NCBI RefSeq assembly: GCF_000152725.1 | Contig: NZ_CH724131.1 | Location: 915,326 to 979,325 of the forward strand | Reading direction: 5' to 3' | From: Pseudooceanicola batsensis HTCC2597 | GTDB taxonomy: Bacteria > Pseudomonadota > Alphaproteobacteria > Rhodobacterales > Rhodobacteraceae | Length of the DNA stretch: 64,000 bases | Shown: positions 16,927 to 26,732 of the stretch, piece after piece | How positions within the stretch are numbered: the stretch's first letter is position 1 | Layout: each line of letters begins with the position of its first letter | Translations under genes and position numbers: made by a program | Notes under the pieces: generated by a model | Told to the model about the DNA's origin: nothing | Databases searched by the model: none | Seen by the model: only the letters and a program-made list of their open reading frames with translations

Positions 16927-18350
16927 AGCCGATCTCCGACCAGGAACTGCGCGGCGCGGTCCAGCCGGATATGCGGCGGCCCCTCGCCCGGTTTCAGGCG
17001 CAGCACCGCGGGCGCGAAGCTCATCAGGTCATACTCTCCGTCGAGCCAGCTTTCCTGCCCCGCCCGCGCGGGATTGAGCAGCCGCGCCGGATCCTCCGGC
17101 AGCTCGCCGGGGTACATCGCCGCCATCCGGCCCCGCCCGCCGTCCGGGTCCAGCAGGGTGCCGCGCACGCAGTCGAGCGGCCGCCCCTCATGCGTCAGCC
17201 TCTCCTCGACGGTGGCGCGCAGGGCGGCGAGGGACATGGCCTGGGTCTGCGCGCCGGCGAACCGCGCCCGGTCCACCGCATCGCGCACCAGCGCCTCCAT
17301 GATCGCGCTCAGCGCGCCGTGCTGGGAATGGTGCAGGTGATCGGCCTTGGTGGCGGCGAAGAGGATCTTCTCGACCCGCTTGCCGATCAGCAGCCGCGAC
17401 AGGAACGAGTTCCGGCCGGGCCGGAAGGCCGACAGGATGTCGGACATGGTCTGACGCAGATCCTCGACCGCCGGCGGCCCCTTGTGGATCGCGCCGAGCG
17501 CGTCGACCAGAACCACCTGCCGGTCGATCCGCGCGAAATGGTCCCGGAAGAAGGGCTTGGCGACCTGCGACTTGTAGGCTTCGTAGCGCCGCTCCATCTC
17601 GCGCCAGAGGCCCCTGCGCGCCGGCCGCTCCTCGGGCGGCAGCGGCGCGAAGGTCAGGGCGGGCGAGCCCGCCATCTCGCCCGGCAGAAGGAACCGCCCC
17701 GGGGTGAGATCGGAGTAGCCCGCCAGGCGCGCGGCCTCGAGATAGGCGGTGTAGGACCGCGCCAGCGCCTGCGCCTCCGGCTCGTCCCAACCCTCCCGGT
17801 CCGAGGCCGCCTGCGCCGCGCGCAGGAACGCCTCGGCCTGGGGACGCGAGGCCAGCCGGGCCAGCATCTCGGCGGACCATTCGGCATAGCTGCGGTCCAG
17901 AAGACCCAGGTCGAGCAGCCATTCCCCGGGATAGTCGACGATGTCGAGATGGATCACCCGCGGCCCCTGCAACCCGCCCAGAAGACCGCCCGACCGAACC
18001 TTGAGCGACAGGCGCAGTTCGCTAACCGCGCGGGTGCTCTCGGGCCAGTGCGGGGCGGCGGCGGTCAAGGCGGCGAGATGCGTCTCGTAATCGAAGCGCG
18101 GCACGATGTCGTCGGGCTGCGGCTGAAGATAGGCGGTGACGATCCGCCCGTCCGCCTGCGCCACCAGCCCGGGCATGCGCGCCCGGTCCAGCAGGTTGGC
18201 CACCAGCGAGGTGATGAAGACGGTCTTGCCCGAACGCGCCAGCCCGGTCACGCCGAGCCGGATCACCGGTTCGAAGAAGGTCTCCGACACCGTGCCGCCG
18301 ACCGCCTCGACCTGCCGCGCCACGCCATCGGCAATATCGTTTATCAGCAC
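16923..18350 (-). CDS. ycjX: YcjX-like P-loop protein (DUF463)
   Basis: A 475-residue protein with Walker A in GLARSGKTVFITSL near residue 35 and a Walker-B-like IVDYPGEWLLDL near 135. PGRFLLPGEMAGSPAL and VDALGAIHKGP are characteristic of YcjX. It is probably a GTPase linked to the inner membrane through YcjF. GTG at 18350 is the best start, with purine-rich sequence before it, and gives the usual family length; the open frame continues upstream without signals. Divergent from truA. Confidence 0.85.
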   Translation of the reverse strand: MLINDIADGVARQVEAVGGTVSETFFEPVIRLGVTGLARSGKTVFITSLVANLLDRARMPGLVAQADGRIVTAYLQPQPDDIVPRFDYETHLAALTAAAPHWPESTRAVSELRLSLKVRSGGLLGGLQGPRVIHLDIVDYPGEWLLDLGLLDRSYAEWSAEMLARLASRPQAEAFLRAAQAASDREGWDEPEAQALARSYTAYLEAARLAGYSDLTPGRFLLPGEMAGSPALTFAPLPPEERPARRGLWREMERRYEAYKSQVAKPFFRDHFARIDRQVVLVDALGAIHKGPPAVEDLRQTMSDILSAFRPGRNSFLSRLLIGKRVEKILFAATKADHLHHSQHGALSAIMEALVRDAVDRARFAGAQTQAMSLAALRATVEERLTHEGRPLDCVRGTLLDPDGGRGRMAAMYPGELPEDPARLLNPARAGQESWLDGEYDLMSFAPAVLRLKPGEGPPHIRLDRAAQFLVGDRL

Positions 18351-18470
18351 TGCCCCGGTTCCCGTCCTGCCATGGTTGCGAACATAGGCGCCCGCACCCG
18401 GCCCTGCCAGTGGTTTCCCCCGGGGGGCCGCCCTCTGGACCCGCCCCGCCCGCCGCGCTAAAGCGCCCTC

Positions 18471-19238
18471 ATGCCCCGCTACGCGCTCCAGGTCGAATAT
18501 CACGGCGCCCCTTTTGCCGGCTGGCAGAGGCAGGCCGACCAGCCCTCGGTCCAGGGCGCGATCGAGGCGGCGCTGGCCCGTCTGGAACCCGGCCCCCACA
18601 CCATCGCCGCCGCCGGGCGCACCGATGCCGGGGTCCATGCCACGGCGCAGGTGGCGCAGTGCGATCTGGAAAAGGACTGGGACCCGTTCCGCCTGTCCGA
18701 GGCGCTGAACCACCACCTCAGGCCCGCCCCCGTGGCCATCCGCGCCTGTGCGCGGGTCGCCGAGGACTGGCACGCCCGCTTTTCGGCTCTCGAGCGGCGC
18801 TACATGTTCCGCCTGCTGATGCGCCGCGCCCCCGCGACCCATGACGCGGGGCTTGTCTGGCAGGTGCCGCACCGGCTGGATCCGGAGGCGATCCGGGCGG
18901 GCGCGGCGCATCTCGTCGGGCATCACGACTTCACCACCTTCCGCTCGGTGATCTGCCAGGCGAAGAGCCCGGTGAAGACGCTCGACGAGATCCGGATCGA
19001 GGAACACGACGGGTTTTCTGGGCCGGAGCTGCGGTTCCACCTCCGCGCCCGGTCCTTCCTGCACAACCAGGTGCGCTCCATCGTCGGCACGCTGGAACGG
19101 GTCGGCGCGGGACGCTGGCCGCCCTCCCGCGTGGCCGAGGCGCTGGAGGCCCGCGACCGCGCCGCCTGCGGGCCGGTCTGCCCGCCGCAGGGGCTGTACC
19201 TGGTGGGGGTGGGTTACCCGGACGATCCCTTTGCCTGA
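18471..19238 (+). CDS. truA: tRNA pseudouridine(38-40) synthase
   Basis: A 255-residue enzyme that isomerises uridine to pseudouridine at positions 38-40 of the tRNA anticodon arm. It contains the catalytic aspartate in [25 protein letters not shown] at the N-terminus, and [13 protein letters not shown] near residue 200. Length and motif order are normal. It stands alone, divergent from ycjX, with no clear ribosome site beyond a short purine stretch. Confidence 0.96.
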   Translation: MPRYALQVEYHGAPFAGWQRQADQPSVQGAIEAALARLEPGPHTIAAAGRTDAGVHATAQVAQCDLEKDWDPFRLSEALNHHLRPAPVAIRACARVAEDWHARFSALERRYMFRLLMRRAPATHDAGLVWQVPHRLDPEAIRAGAAHLVGHHDFTTFRSVICQAKSPVKTLDEIRIEEHDGFSGPELRFHLRARSFLHNQVRSIVGTLERVGAGRWPPSRVAEALEARDRAACGPVCPPQGLYLVGVGYPDDPFA

Positions 19239-19262
19239 GATCGCCGTGGCGCGGGCGGCGAG

Positions 19263-19340
19263 GGCGGCAGGGGGACGCTGTCCCCCGTCGCGGCGGGGCC
19301 GCGACTCCCCCTGGGATATTTGCCGGACCAAAGAAGGGGG
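19263..19340. repeat. dispersed core-plus-hairpin element (reversed copy)
   Basis: Two perfect hairpins, GGGGGAC/GTCCCCC and GTCGCGGC/GCCGCGAC, precede GGATATTTGCCGGACCAAAG, which is the reversed core of the element at 14519 and 36561. It lies between truA and cobA, both on the plus strand. Confidence 0.65.
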
Positions 19341-19427
19341 GCGCGGCGCGATCGCCATGCCGGTCCGGATGCGGCGGATGTCGGTGCCGGGGTTTGCAGG
19401 CGCCGCGCGACAGGCCATATAGGGGGC

Positions 19428-20288
19428 ATGAGCGACTCTCTGTCCCTTCCTGCCGGCCCCATGGGGGCCTGGCCCGCGCTCGAGCCGGGCTGGGTCTGGC
19501 TGTGCGGTGCCGGCCCGGGCGATCCGGGCCTCCTGACGCTGCACGCGGTCAACGCGCTGCGCCAGGCGGACGTGGTGGTCTATGACGCGCTGGTGCAGGC
19601 CGAGATCCTCGACTGGGCCCCGCAGGCCGAGCATGTCTACGCCGGCAAGCGCGGCGGCAAGCCCTCGGCGAAGCAGCGCGACATCTCGCTGCGCCTCGTC
19701 GACCTGGCGCGGGCGGGCAAGCGGGTGCTGCGGCTCAAGGGCGGCGATCCCTTCGTCTTCGGGCGCGGCGGGGAAGAGGCGCAGACGCTGATCCAGCACG
19801 GGGTGCCCGTCCGCATCATCCCCGGCATCAGCGCGGGGATCGGCGGGCTGGCCTATGCCGGCATCCCCGTCACCCATCGGGACGTCAACCAGTCGGTCAC
19901 CTTCGTCACCGGCCACGACCAGTCGGGCGCGACGCCGCAATCGCTGAACTGGCGCGCCATCGCCGAGGGGGCGCAGGTGCTCGTGATCTACATGGGCATG
20001 AAGCATGTCGACCAGATCGCCGCTGCGCTGCTCGAGGCCGGGCGCCCGGCCGACGAACCCGTCGCCGTGGTCTGTTCCGCCACCACGCCGGACCAGCGCG
20101 TGCTGGAGACCACGCTCGGGCGCATGGCGGCGGATATCGGCGCCGCGGAGATGGAGCCGCCCGCGATCCTGTGCATCGGCCGGTCGGTGCTGATGCGGCA
20201 GGTTCTGGACTGGCAGGCGCTGATGGCGGGCGCGGCGCCGCGCAACCTCGATCCGCTGAACCGCGGGCGGCCGGCGGAAGTGTCCTGA
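19428..20288 (+). CDS. cobA: uroporphyrinogen-III C-methyltransferase
   Basis: A 286-residue SAM-dependent methyltransferase that makes precorrin-2, the branch point to cobalamin and sirohaem. GAGPGDPGLLTLHA is the N-terminal family motif, then KRGGKPSAKQ, LKGGDPFVFGRGGEE, and GIPVTHRDVNQSVTFVTGH. AGGGGG lies two bases before the chosen ATG, slightly close. cobB follows after four bases, pointing to B12 synthesis rather than sirohaem alone. Confidence 0.93.
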   Translation: MSDSLSLPAGPMGAWPALEPGWVWLCGAGPGDPGLLTLHAVNALRQADVVVYDALVQAEILDWAPQAEHVYAGKRGGKPSAKQRDISLRLVDLARAGKRVLRLKGGDPFVFGRGGEEAQTLIQHGVPVRIIPGISAGIGGLAYAGIPVTHRDVNQSVTFVTGHDQSGATPQSLNWRAIAEGAQVLVIYMGMKHVDQIAAALLEAGRPADEPVAVVCSATTPDQRVLETTLGRMAADIGAAEMEPPAILCIGRSVLMRQVLDWQALMAGAAPRNLDPLNRGRPAEVS

Positions 20289-20292
20289 TCCC

Positions 20293-21576
20293 GTGCCGGG
20301 GCTGATCCTCGCCGCGCCGCAGTCCGGCGCGGGCAAGACGACCCTGACGCTTGCCCTGCTGCGCCTGCTGGCCCGGCAGGGACACGATGTGCGCGGCGCG
20401 AAATCCGGCCCCGACTACATCGACCCCCGGTTTCACGAGGCCGCCTGCGGCCGCGACTGTCCCAACCTCGACGCCTGGGCGATGACGCCGGCGCGGATCC
20501 GGGCCCTGGCCGCCGGGCCCGGGACGCTGATCGTCGAGGGGGCCATGGGCCTCTTCGACGGCGCCCCGCCCGACGGACGCGGATCGGTGGCGGAGCTTGC
20601 CCGGATCCTGGGGCTGCCGGTCGTCCTGGTGGTCGACGCGGCGCGCATGGCGCAGTCGGTGGCCCCGCTGGTCGCGGGGTTCGCCGCCCATGACCCGGAG
20701 GTGCGCCTGGCCGGGGTGATCCTGAACCGGGTCGGCTCGGCCCGGCACGCCGCCATGCTGCGCCGCGCGCTCGGACCGCTGGGCCTGCCCGTGGTGGCGG
20801 CGCTTCCCCGGCAGGCGGGGCTGGCCCTGCCCTCGCGCCACCTCGGGCTGGTGCAGGCCGGAGAGCGCGCCGATCTCGACGCCTTTCTCGACCGGGCGGC
20901 CGAGGCCCTGGCGGCGGGGGTCCCGGGCGAGGAGCCGACCGACCTTTCCGCCCTGCTGGAGCTGGCCGCCCCGCTGCCCGCCCCCAAACACGCGCCCCGC
21001 ATCGCGCCTCCGGGCCAGCGGATCGCCGTGGCGCGCGACCGGGCCTTCGCCTTCGCCTATCCGCATCTTCTGGCCGACTGGCGGGCGGCGGGGGCCGAGA
21101 TCCTGCCCTTTTCTCCACTGGCCGACGAGCCGGTGCCGGATGCGGATTTCCTGTACCTGCCGGGGGGTTACCCCGAGCTGCACGCCGGCCGGATCGCCGC
21201 CGCCGGACGGTTTCTCACCACGCTGCGCACCCATGCCGCAACCCGGCCGGTGCATGGCGAATGCGGCGGATACATGGTGCTGGGCGAGACGCTGACGGAT
21301 GCCGATGGCACGCGACACGCGATGGCCGGCCTGCTCGCCCTCGAGACGAGCTTTGCCGAGAGGCGCCTGCATCTCGGCTATCGCACGGTCCGCGCCGACG
21401 AAGGTCCGCTGGCGGGGAGATGGCGCGCGCACGAGTTTCACTATGCCACCACGCTCCGCGCCGAGGGCGAGCCCCTGTTCCAGGCCACCGACGCCGAAGG
21501 CGCCCGGCTGCCGCCGATGGGGTTGCGCCGCGGCCCGGTCTCGGGCTCTTTCGCACATATCATCGACCGGGCCTGA
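20293..21576 (+). CDS. cobB: cobyrinate a,c-diamide synthase
   Basis: A 427-residue ATP- and glutamine-dependent amidase that amidates cobyrinate at positions a and c. Residues 1-190 are a dethiobiotin-synthetase-like P-loop domain (APQSGAGKTTLTLALLR, GAKSGPDYIDPRFHEAA, VEGAMGLFDG). The C-terminal half is a type 1 glutamine amidotransferase with Cys in GECGGYMVLGE and His in HEFHYATTL. GTG start, four bases after cobA. In anaerobic-type pathways the homologue is CbiA. Confidence 0.94.
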   Translation: MPGLILAAPQSGAGKTTLTLALLRLLARQGHDVRGAKSGPDYIDPRFHEAACGRDCPNLDAWAMTPARIRALAAGPGTLIVEGAMGLFDGAPPDGRGSVAELARILGLPVVLVVDAARMAQSVAPLVAGFAAHDPEVRLAGVILNRVGSARHAAMLRRALGPLGLPVVAALPRQAGLALPSRHLGLVQAGERADLDAFLDRAAEALAAGVPGEEPTDLSALLELAAPLPAPKHAPRIAPPGQRIAVARDRAFAFAYPHLLADWRAAGAEILPFSPLADEPVPDADFLYLPGGYPELHAGRIAAAGRFLTTLRTHAATRPVHGECGGYMVLGETLTDADGTRHAMAGLLALETSFAERRLHLGYRTVRADEGPLAGRWRAHEFHYATTLRAEGEPLFQATDAEGARLPPMGLRRGPVSGSFAHIIDRA

Positions 21577-21635
21577 TCGCCGCCGCACAGAGCGACCGTC
21601 TTGCGTCGCTCCGCACCGCGGGCTACGAGCCTCGC

Positions 21636-22859
21636 ATGACGGTTTCCGAATATACGCCGGACGACGGCCGCGCCAAGCGCAACGTGGCGGTGCTGGTCAT
21701 GGCGCAGGCGATCCTCGGCGCGCAGATGCCGATGATCTTCACCATCGGCGGGCTGGCCGGACAATCGCTGGCGCCGAACCCCTGTTTCGCCACCCTGCCC
21801 ATTTCGCTGATCGTTCTGGGGTCGATGCTCTCGGCCACCCCCGTCTCGGCCCTGATGCAGCGCTACGGGCGCCGCGCGGGCTTTTTCCTTGGCGCGGGCG
21901 GCGGCACGCTCGGCGGCATCGTCGGCGCGCTCGGGCTCTACTACGCCTCCTTTCCGCTCTTCCTGCTGGGCTCGCTCTTCACCGGGCTCTACATGTCCGC
22001 GCATGGGTTCTACCGCTTCGCCGCCGCCGACACCGCCTCGGATGCGTTCCGCCCCAAGGCGATCTCCTATGTCATGGCGGGCGGGCTGCTCTCGGCGCTG
22101 ATCGGGCCGCAGGTCGTCAAGGTCACCGCCGATGCGATGGTCGTCCCCTTCATGGGCACCTATTTCGCCGTCATTGCCGTCAACGTTCTCGGATCGCTGC
22201 TCTTTCTCTTTCTCGACATCCCCCGGCCGCCGCGCCCGGCCGAGGATGCGCCGCGCGGACGCAGCCGGCGCGACCTGCTCGCGACGCCGCGCATCGCCGT
22301 GGCGGTGATCTGCGCCATGGTCTCGTATGCGCTGATGAACCTCGTGATGACCTCGACGCCGCTGGCCGTGGTGGGCTGCGGCTTCGACAAGGCCAACGCG
22401 GCCGACGTGGTGTCCTCGCATGTGCTGGCGATGTACGTCCCGAGCTTCTTCACCGGGCATCTGATCGCCCGCTTCGGGGTCGAGAAGATCGTCGCGGCGG
22501 GCCTCGTCATCCTTGCCGCCGCCGGGGCCGTGGCGCTGCAGGGCGTGGAGCTCGGGAACTTCTTCCTCGCCCTCGTCCTGCTGGGCATCGGCTGGAACTT
22601 CGGCTTCATCGGCGCGACGACGATGCTGGCCGGCGCGCACGAGGCGCATGAGCGCGGCCGGATGCAGGGGCTGAACGACCTGATCGTCTTCGGCGGCGTC
22701 ACCGTGGCCTCCTTTGCCTCCGGCGGCCTGATGAACTGCTCGGGCGGCACGGCGCAGGCGGGCTGGACGGCGGTGAACCTGGCGATGGCCCCCTTCCTGG
22801 TGCTGGCGGGCGGCGCGCTGATCTGGCTGGTGCTGCGGCCGAAGGGCCGGCCGGCCTGA
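21636..22859 (+). CDS. MFS transporter
   Basis: A 407-residue membrane protein with about 12 predicted helices in two halves joined by a polar loop (RPPRPAEDAPRGRSRRDLL near residue 205). RYGRRAGFFLGAGGG after helix 2 is the family's motif A. The substrate is not evident. It follows cobB by 59 bases on the same strand and may be read from the same transcript; whether it handles a corrinoid is a guess I would not make from sequence. Confidence 0.85.
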   Translation: MTVSEYTPDDGRAKRNVAVLVMAQAILGAQMPMIFTIGGLAGQSLAPNPCFATLPISLIVLGSMLSATPVSALMQRYGRRAGFFLGAGGGTLGGIVGALGLYYASFPLFLLGSLFTGLYMSAHGFYRFAAADTASDAFRPKAISYVMAGGLLSALIGPQVVKVTADAMVVPFMGTYFAVIAVNVLGSLLFLFLDIPRPPRPAEDAPRGRSRRDLLATPRIAVAVICAMVSYALMNLVMTSTPLAVVGCGFDKANAADVVSSHVLAMYVPSFFTGHLIARFGVEKIVAAGLVILAAAGAVALQGVELGNFFLALVLLGIGWNFGFIGATTMLAGAHEAHERGRMQGLNDLIVFGGVTVASFASGGLMNCSGGTAQAGWTAVNLAMAPFLVLAGGALIWLVLRPKGRPA

Positions 22860-22920
22860 GGCAGGGCCTGCCGCGACGTCCCACGGACATCCCCGGTGAG
22901 ACGTCGTTCCCCGTGAGACG

Positions 22921-23030
22921 TCATCCTCGGGCTCGACCCGAGCGTCTTGTGACACGACGTCCCCCGGTCGAACCCGAGGACCACGGCGGTGCCGACTAAC
23001 GGGAGTTCCTCGGATCGAGCCCGAGGATCA
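22921..23030. repeat. REP-like inverted repeats
   Basis: Copies of TCATCCTCGGGCTCGACCCG (22921-22942) and a reversed relative (23007-23030) form hairpins in the space after the MFS gene. Related copies occur at 28423, 28588, 36693-36922, 41271 and 41401. Confidence 0.6.
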
Positions 23031-23053
23031 CCCGGCGCCGAGGCCGGTCCCGG

Positions 23054-23827
23054 TCACCAGATCCGCCCCGTCGCAGCCGTCAGGGCCAGCCGCAGCCGCG
23101 CCCCGAACGGTCCCGGCTCCAGCGTATCCGCGCGGACCCGATCCGGCTCGGCCTTTGCGCGCCGCAGCACGCCCGGCGTCGAGGCCAGCGGAAAGAACGC
23201 GGGTCGCGCCGCCGAGGGGACCGAGGACCAGCCGGCGCGCAGCTCCGCCATCGCCTCCTGCCCCGCTTGCGCCAGCGCGGGCACATCCGCCCCGCCGATA
23301 TCGAGCGGCCGCCGCCCCGCCGCCTCCAGCGCCGGCACCGCCATCAGCCAGTTCGCCACGCCGAGCGCCCGGCCGGCGGCCCCGGCCAGAGCGGCGCCGC
23401 CGCCCAGCCGCCGGGCCGCCACCCCGATCAGCCCGCCCGCCGTCGCTTCGAGATAGGTCAGCAACTCCGCCAGATCGGCAAATCCGCCCGGCTCGATATC
23501 CGCCTCGCGCGCCGCGACCAGCCGGTCCAGCGCCGGCACGTCCTCGGCCCGGATCGCCATGGCGAGCGGCGTCACCACCTCGTGCCGCCGCACCACCCCG
23601 CCCGAGGCGATTTCCTCGAGCGCGTCGCGCCACCACTGCAGCCGCATCTGCGCGATCATCGGCTCCTGTGTCACCCAGGGCGCACGCGACACCTCGATGT
23701 TGAAGGCATAGAGCGGAAAGAGCACCATCCGCGCCGGGACCGGCGCCGCCATCGCCGCCCGGAACCGCACCGGGTCGCCACGCTCGACCAGCGCGGCACA
23801 GGCGCCGATGTCATACCCTTCAGACAT
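23054..23827 (-). CDS. squalene/phytoene synthase-like protein, NDUFAF6 type
   Basis: A 257-residue protein of the squalene/phytoene synthase fold. RFRAAMAAPVPARMVLFPLYAFNIEVSRAPWV and IAQMRLQWWRDALEEI are diagnostic, but the first aspartate-rich motif (DxxxD) expected in catalytic members is replaced by NIEVSRA. It therefore resembles NDUFAF6, a complex I assembly factor, more than a carotenoid enzyme. It overlaps the upstream alpha/beta hydrolase gene by eight bases. Function is inferred from homology only. Confidence 0.75.
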   Translation of the reverse strand: MSEGYDIGACAALVERGDPVRFRAAMAAPVPARMVLFPLYAFNIEVSRAPWVTQEPMIAQMRLQWWRDALEEIASGGVVRRHEVVTPLAMAIRAEDVPALDRLVAAREADIEPGGFADLAELLTYLEATAGGLIGVAARRLGGGAALAGAAGRALGVANWLMAVPALEAAGRRPLDIGGADVPALAQAGQEAMAELRAGWSSVPSAARPAFFPLASTPGVLRRAKAEPDRVRADTLEPGPFGARLRLALTAATGRIW

Positions 23828-24803
23828 CGTTCAGGAACGCTTTCACCGCCGCCACCGTCCCCGGTGCATCGACGATATCCAGATGCCCCGCGTCCGGCAC
23901 GACGAGGTACTCGCCCCGGTCCGTCTCCTTGGTGAATTCCGGCTCGTAGAGCTCGGCCACGAAGGCCTCGTCCTCCGCCCCCGCCACCAGCAGGAACCCG
24001 GGCAGGGCCGACACGTCGGACCGCCAGTCCCGGCGCGGCGCATAGCCCTTGTTCAGCCGCCAGGAATAGGCCGTGGTGGCCCGGTGACCCTCCGGCCCCT
24101 GCACCACCGCCTCGGGCATGGCGAACTCGATGGCGACCAGATGGTCCAGGGCCGTGATCCCGACCGTGTTCAGCATCGTCAGCCCCACGATCCGCCGGGT
24201 CAGCGGCCGCGCCCAGCCCCCGGAATTCTCGCGCTGCATCGGCGCATCGTACTGCACGAAGGGCGCCAGCAGCACCGCCCCGTCCAGCAGACCGCGATGA
24301 GCGCCGTTCGCGAACCGGATCACCAGCCCTCCGCCCGAGGAATGACCAAGCAGTACAACCCGTCGGGTCTCATCACGTCTGTAGAAGGCGATCAGATCGG
24401 CCAGATCGTCCTCCATCTGCCCGACATGATCGACGTCGCCCCGCCGTTCCGGCTCGGCCCCGTGACCGCGCAGGTCCGGCGCCACAACCTCGGCCACGTC
24501 GCTCAACGCCCGGGCAAGCGCATCGAACTGCCCGCCGTCCCAGCCGGACCCATGGGCCATCACCACCAGCGGCGCCCCCTCCGGACCGGCCAGATGCCGC
24601 ACCAGCGCGGTGCTTCCGTCGCGCATCTCCACCCTCTCGACCGGCAGCGGCTCGACCGACCGGCCCAGCTGGCTTCCGAAGTCCAGACCGCCCGGTCCGG
24701 TCGCCGCCGCGCCCCCGGGCCTGTCGCTCACGATCAGCCCGAGTGCGATCCCCCCGGTGACCACCGCCGAGATCGCGAGAAATCCGAGAACCCTGCCGAT
24801 CAT
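23820..24803 (-). CDS. alpha/beta hydrolase
   Basis: A 327-residue serine hydrolase. One N-terminal hydrophobic helix (VLGFLAISAVVTGGIALGL) acts as signal or anchor. VVMAHGSGWDGGQF forms the oxyanion side, LLGHSSGGGLVIRFA holds the nucleophile Ser, and a late PDAGHLDIVD holds the catalytic His. The natural substrate is unknown; monoglyceride-lipase-like or general esterase activity is plausible. It overlaps cimA by four bases upstream and the synthase-like gene downstream. Confidence 0.85.
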   Translation of the reverse strand: MIGRVLGFLAISAVVTGGIALGLIVSDRPGGAAATGPGGLDFGSQLGRSVEPLPVERVEMRDGSTALVRHLAGPEGAPLVVMAHGSGWDGGQFDALARALSDVAEVVAPDLRGHGAEPERRGDVDHVGQMEDDLADLIAFYRRDETRRVVLLGHSSGGGLVIRFANGAHRGLLDGAVLLAPFVQYDAPMQRENSGGWARPLTRRIVGLTMLNTVGITALDHLVAIEFAMPEAVVQGPEGHRATTAYSWRLNKGYAPRRDWRSDVSALPGFLLVAGAEDEAFVAELYEPEFTKETDRGEYLVVPDAGHLDIVDAPGTVAAVKAFLNDV

Positions 24804-26428
24804 TCCGCCACCTGCGACAGGCCGGTTTCGCGCAGCAGCTTCCAGTTGATCGCGTCCAGCAGCGCCTCGAACGAGGCATCGACGATGTTGGGCGAGACGC
24901 CCACGGTCGACCAGCGCCGCCCGGCCCCGTCCTCGCTGTCGATGATGACCCGCGTCACCGCCTCGGTGCCGCCTTGCGTGATCCGCACCTTGAAGTCCAC
25001 CAGCCGCATGTCCGAAATCGCCTCCTGGTACTGACCCAGGTCCTTCGCCAGCGCGGTCGCCAGCGCGTTCACCGGCCCCCGGTCCGTCCCGTCCTCGTCC
25101 ATCGACTCGCTGACCGAGAGGCGCTTTTCGCCGTCGACCTTCACCACGACCACCGCCTCGGACAGGCTCACCATCCGGTTGTACTTGTTCTTCCGCCGCT
25201 CAACCGTCACCCGGTAGCGCTTGACCTCGAAGAACTCCGGCAACTGCCCCAGCACATCCCGCGCCAGCACCTCGAACGACCCCTGGGCACTGTCGTAGGT
25301 ATAGCCCTTGTCCTCCCGCGCCTTCACCTCCTCGAGGATCCGCCCCAGCGCCGGATCCCCCGGGGCCACGTCGATTCCCGCCTCGGCCAGCCGCCGCCGC
25401 AGGTTCGACTGCCCCGCCTGGTTCGACATCGGGATGACCCGCGCATTGCCGACCACGGCCGGATCGACATGTTCGTAGGTCGACGGATCCTTGAGGATCG
25501 CCGAGGCATGCAGCCCCGCCTTGTGGGCGAAGGCCGAGGCCCCGACATAGGGCGCCTGCTTTACCGGCACCCGGTTGAGGATGTCGTCCAGCTGGCGCGA
25601 CACCGGCGTCAGCTCCGCCAGCGCCTCGTGGCGCACCCCGGTCTCGTAGAGGCTGCGATACGGCTCCTTGAGCAGCAGCGTCGGGATCAGCGTGATCAGG
25701 TTGGCATTGCCGCAGCGCTCTCCCAGACCGTTCAGCGTCCCCTGGATCTGCCGCGCCCCCGCATCCACCGCCGCGAGGCTTCCCGCCACCGCGTTGGCCG
25801 TGTCGTTATGGGTATGGATACCCAGCCGGTCCCCCGGGATCCCGGCGGCGATCACCTCGCCCACGATGCGCCCGATCTCGACCGGCAGTGTGCCCCCGTT
25901 GGTATCGCAGAGCACGATCCACCGCGCCCCCGCCTCCAGCGCCGCCCGCAGGCACTCCAGCGCATAGTCCGGATCGGCCTTGTAGCCGTCGAAGAAATGT
26001 TCCGCATCAAACAGCGCCTCGCGCCCCAGGCCCACCAGATGCGCGACCGAGGCGCGGATGTTGCCGACATTCTCCTCCAGCGTGATTCCGAGCGCAGTCG
26101 TCACGTGGAAATCATGTGTCTTGCCGACGAGGCAGACACTCCCCGTTCCCGCGTTGACCACCGCCGCCAGCACGTCGTCGTTCTCCGCCGACCGCCCCGC
26201 CCGCTTGGTCATCCCGAAGGCCGCCATCCGCGCCCGCGTGGCCGGCGCCTCGGCAAAGAAGGCGCTGTCGGTCGGGTTCGCGCCCGGCCAGCCGCCCTCG
26301 ATGTAATCGACCCCGAGCCGGTCGAGCATCGCACAGATCTGGTGCTTCTCATGCGCCGAGAACTGCACCCCCTGCGTCTGCTGCCCGTCCCGCAGGGTCG
26401 TGTCGTAGAGATAGAGACGCTCCGCCAT
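24800..26428 (-). CDS. cimA: citramalate synthase
   Basis: A 542-residue enzyme of the isopropylmalate/homocitrate synthase group that condenses pyruvate with acetyl-CoA to (R)-citramalate, a route to 2-oxobutyrate and isoleucine. LYDTTLRDGQQTQGVQFS opens the TIM barrel, and GIHTHNDTANAVAGSLAAVDAG carries metal-binding histidines. The C-terminal dimer domain (about 390-530) is present. The ATG at 26428 has GGAAGG seven bases upstream. Homocitrate or isopropylmalate synthase is less likely given length and motifs. Confidence 0.88.
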   Translation of the reverse strand: MAERLYLYDTTLRDGQQTQGVQFSAHEKHQICAMLDRLGVDYIEGGWPGANPTDSAFFAEAPATRARMAAFGMTKRAGRSAENDDVLAAVVNAGTGSVCLVGKTHDFHVTTALGITLEENVGNIRASVAHLVGLGREALFDAEHFFDGYKADPDYALECLRAALEAGARWIVLCDTNGGTLPVEIGRIVGEVIAAGIPGDRLGIHTHNDTANAVAGSLAAVDAGARQIQGTLNGLGERCGNANLITLIPTLLLKEPYRSLYETGVRHEALAELTPVSRQLDDILNRVPVKQAPYVGASAFAHKAGLHASAILKDPSTYEHVDPAVVGNARVIPMSNQAGQSNLRRRLAEAGIDVAPGDPALGRILEEVKAREDKGYTYDSAQGSFEVLARDVLGQLPEFFEVKRYRVTVERRKNKYNRMVSLSEAVVVVKVDGEKRLSVSESMDEDGTDRGPVNALATALAKDLGQYQEAISDMRLVDFKVRITQGGTEAVTRVIIDSEDGAGRRWSTVGVSPNIVDASFEALLDAINWKLLRETGLSQVAE

Positions 26429-26444
26429 CACCCGGCCTTCCCAG

Positions 26445-26732
26445 CTTCATCTTGCCCGAAATACTCCGGGGAGTTTGAGGGGCAGCGCCCCTCATTGCGC
26501 GCGCCAGGATCAGCACCCGCCCGGAATCGAGGCACGAAGTGCCGCCGGGCAGCGCCCGACCGCCCCCCGGGCGGGCGCTTGGTCACCGTTTGCGCGGGGA
26601 TCGAACACGCGCTGCCACGAGGCGATAAACCGAAAACCTCCCCCGGACGAGCGCCCCCCCGCGGTCGGGCGCCGCCCTCCGCCGGAGCAAACCTCAGGGC
26701 GGGGTTCACCCCGCCATCCCCGCGAGAGAACA
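26445..26732. repeat. core-plus-hairpin element in the cimA-cysS gap
   Basis: CTTCATCTTGCCCGAAATAC, then TCCGGGG and the perfect hairpin GAGGGGC/GCCCCTC, occupies 26445-26495. This is a second subtype of the element at 14519. The rest of the gap up to cysS is GC-rich without a visible gene. Confidence 0.6.

Noticed and set aside
23054..23827. Carotenoid biosynthesis gene (crtB)
   Set aside because: The first Asp-rich motif is missing, and no other carotenoid gene is nearby.
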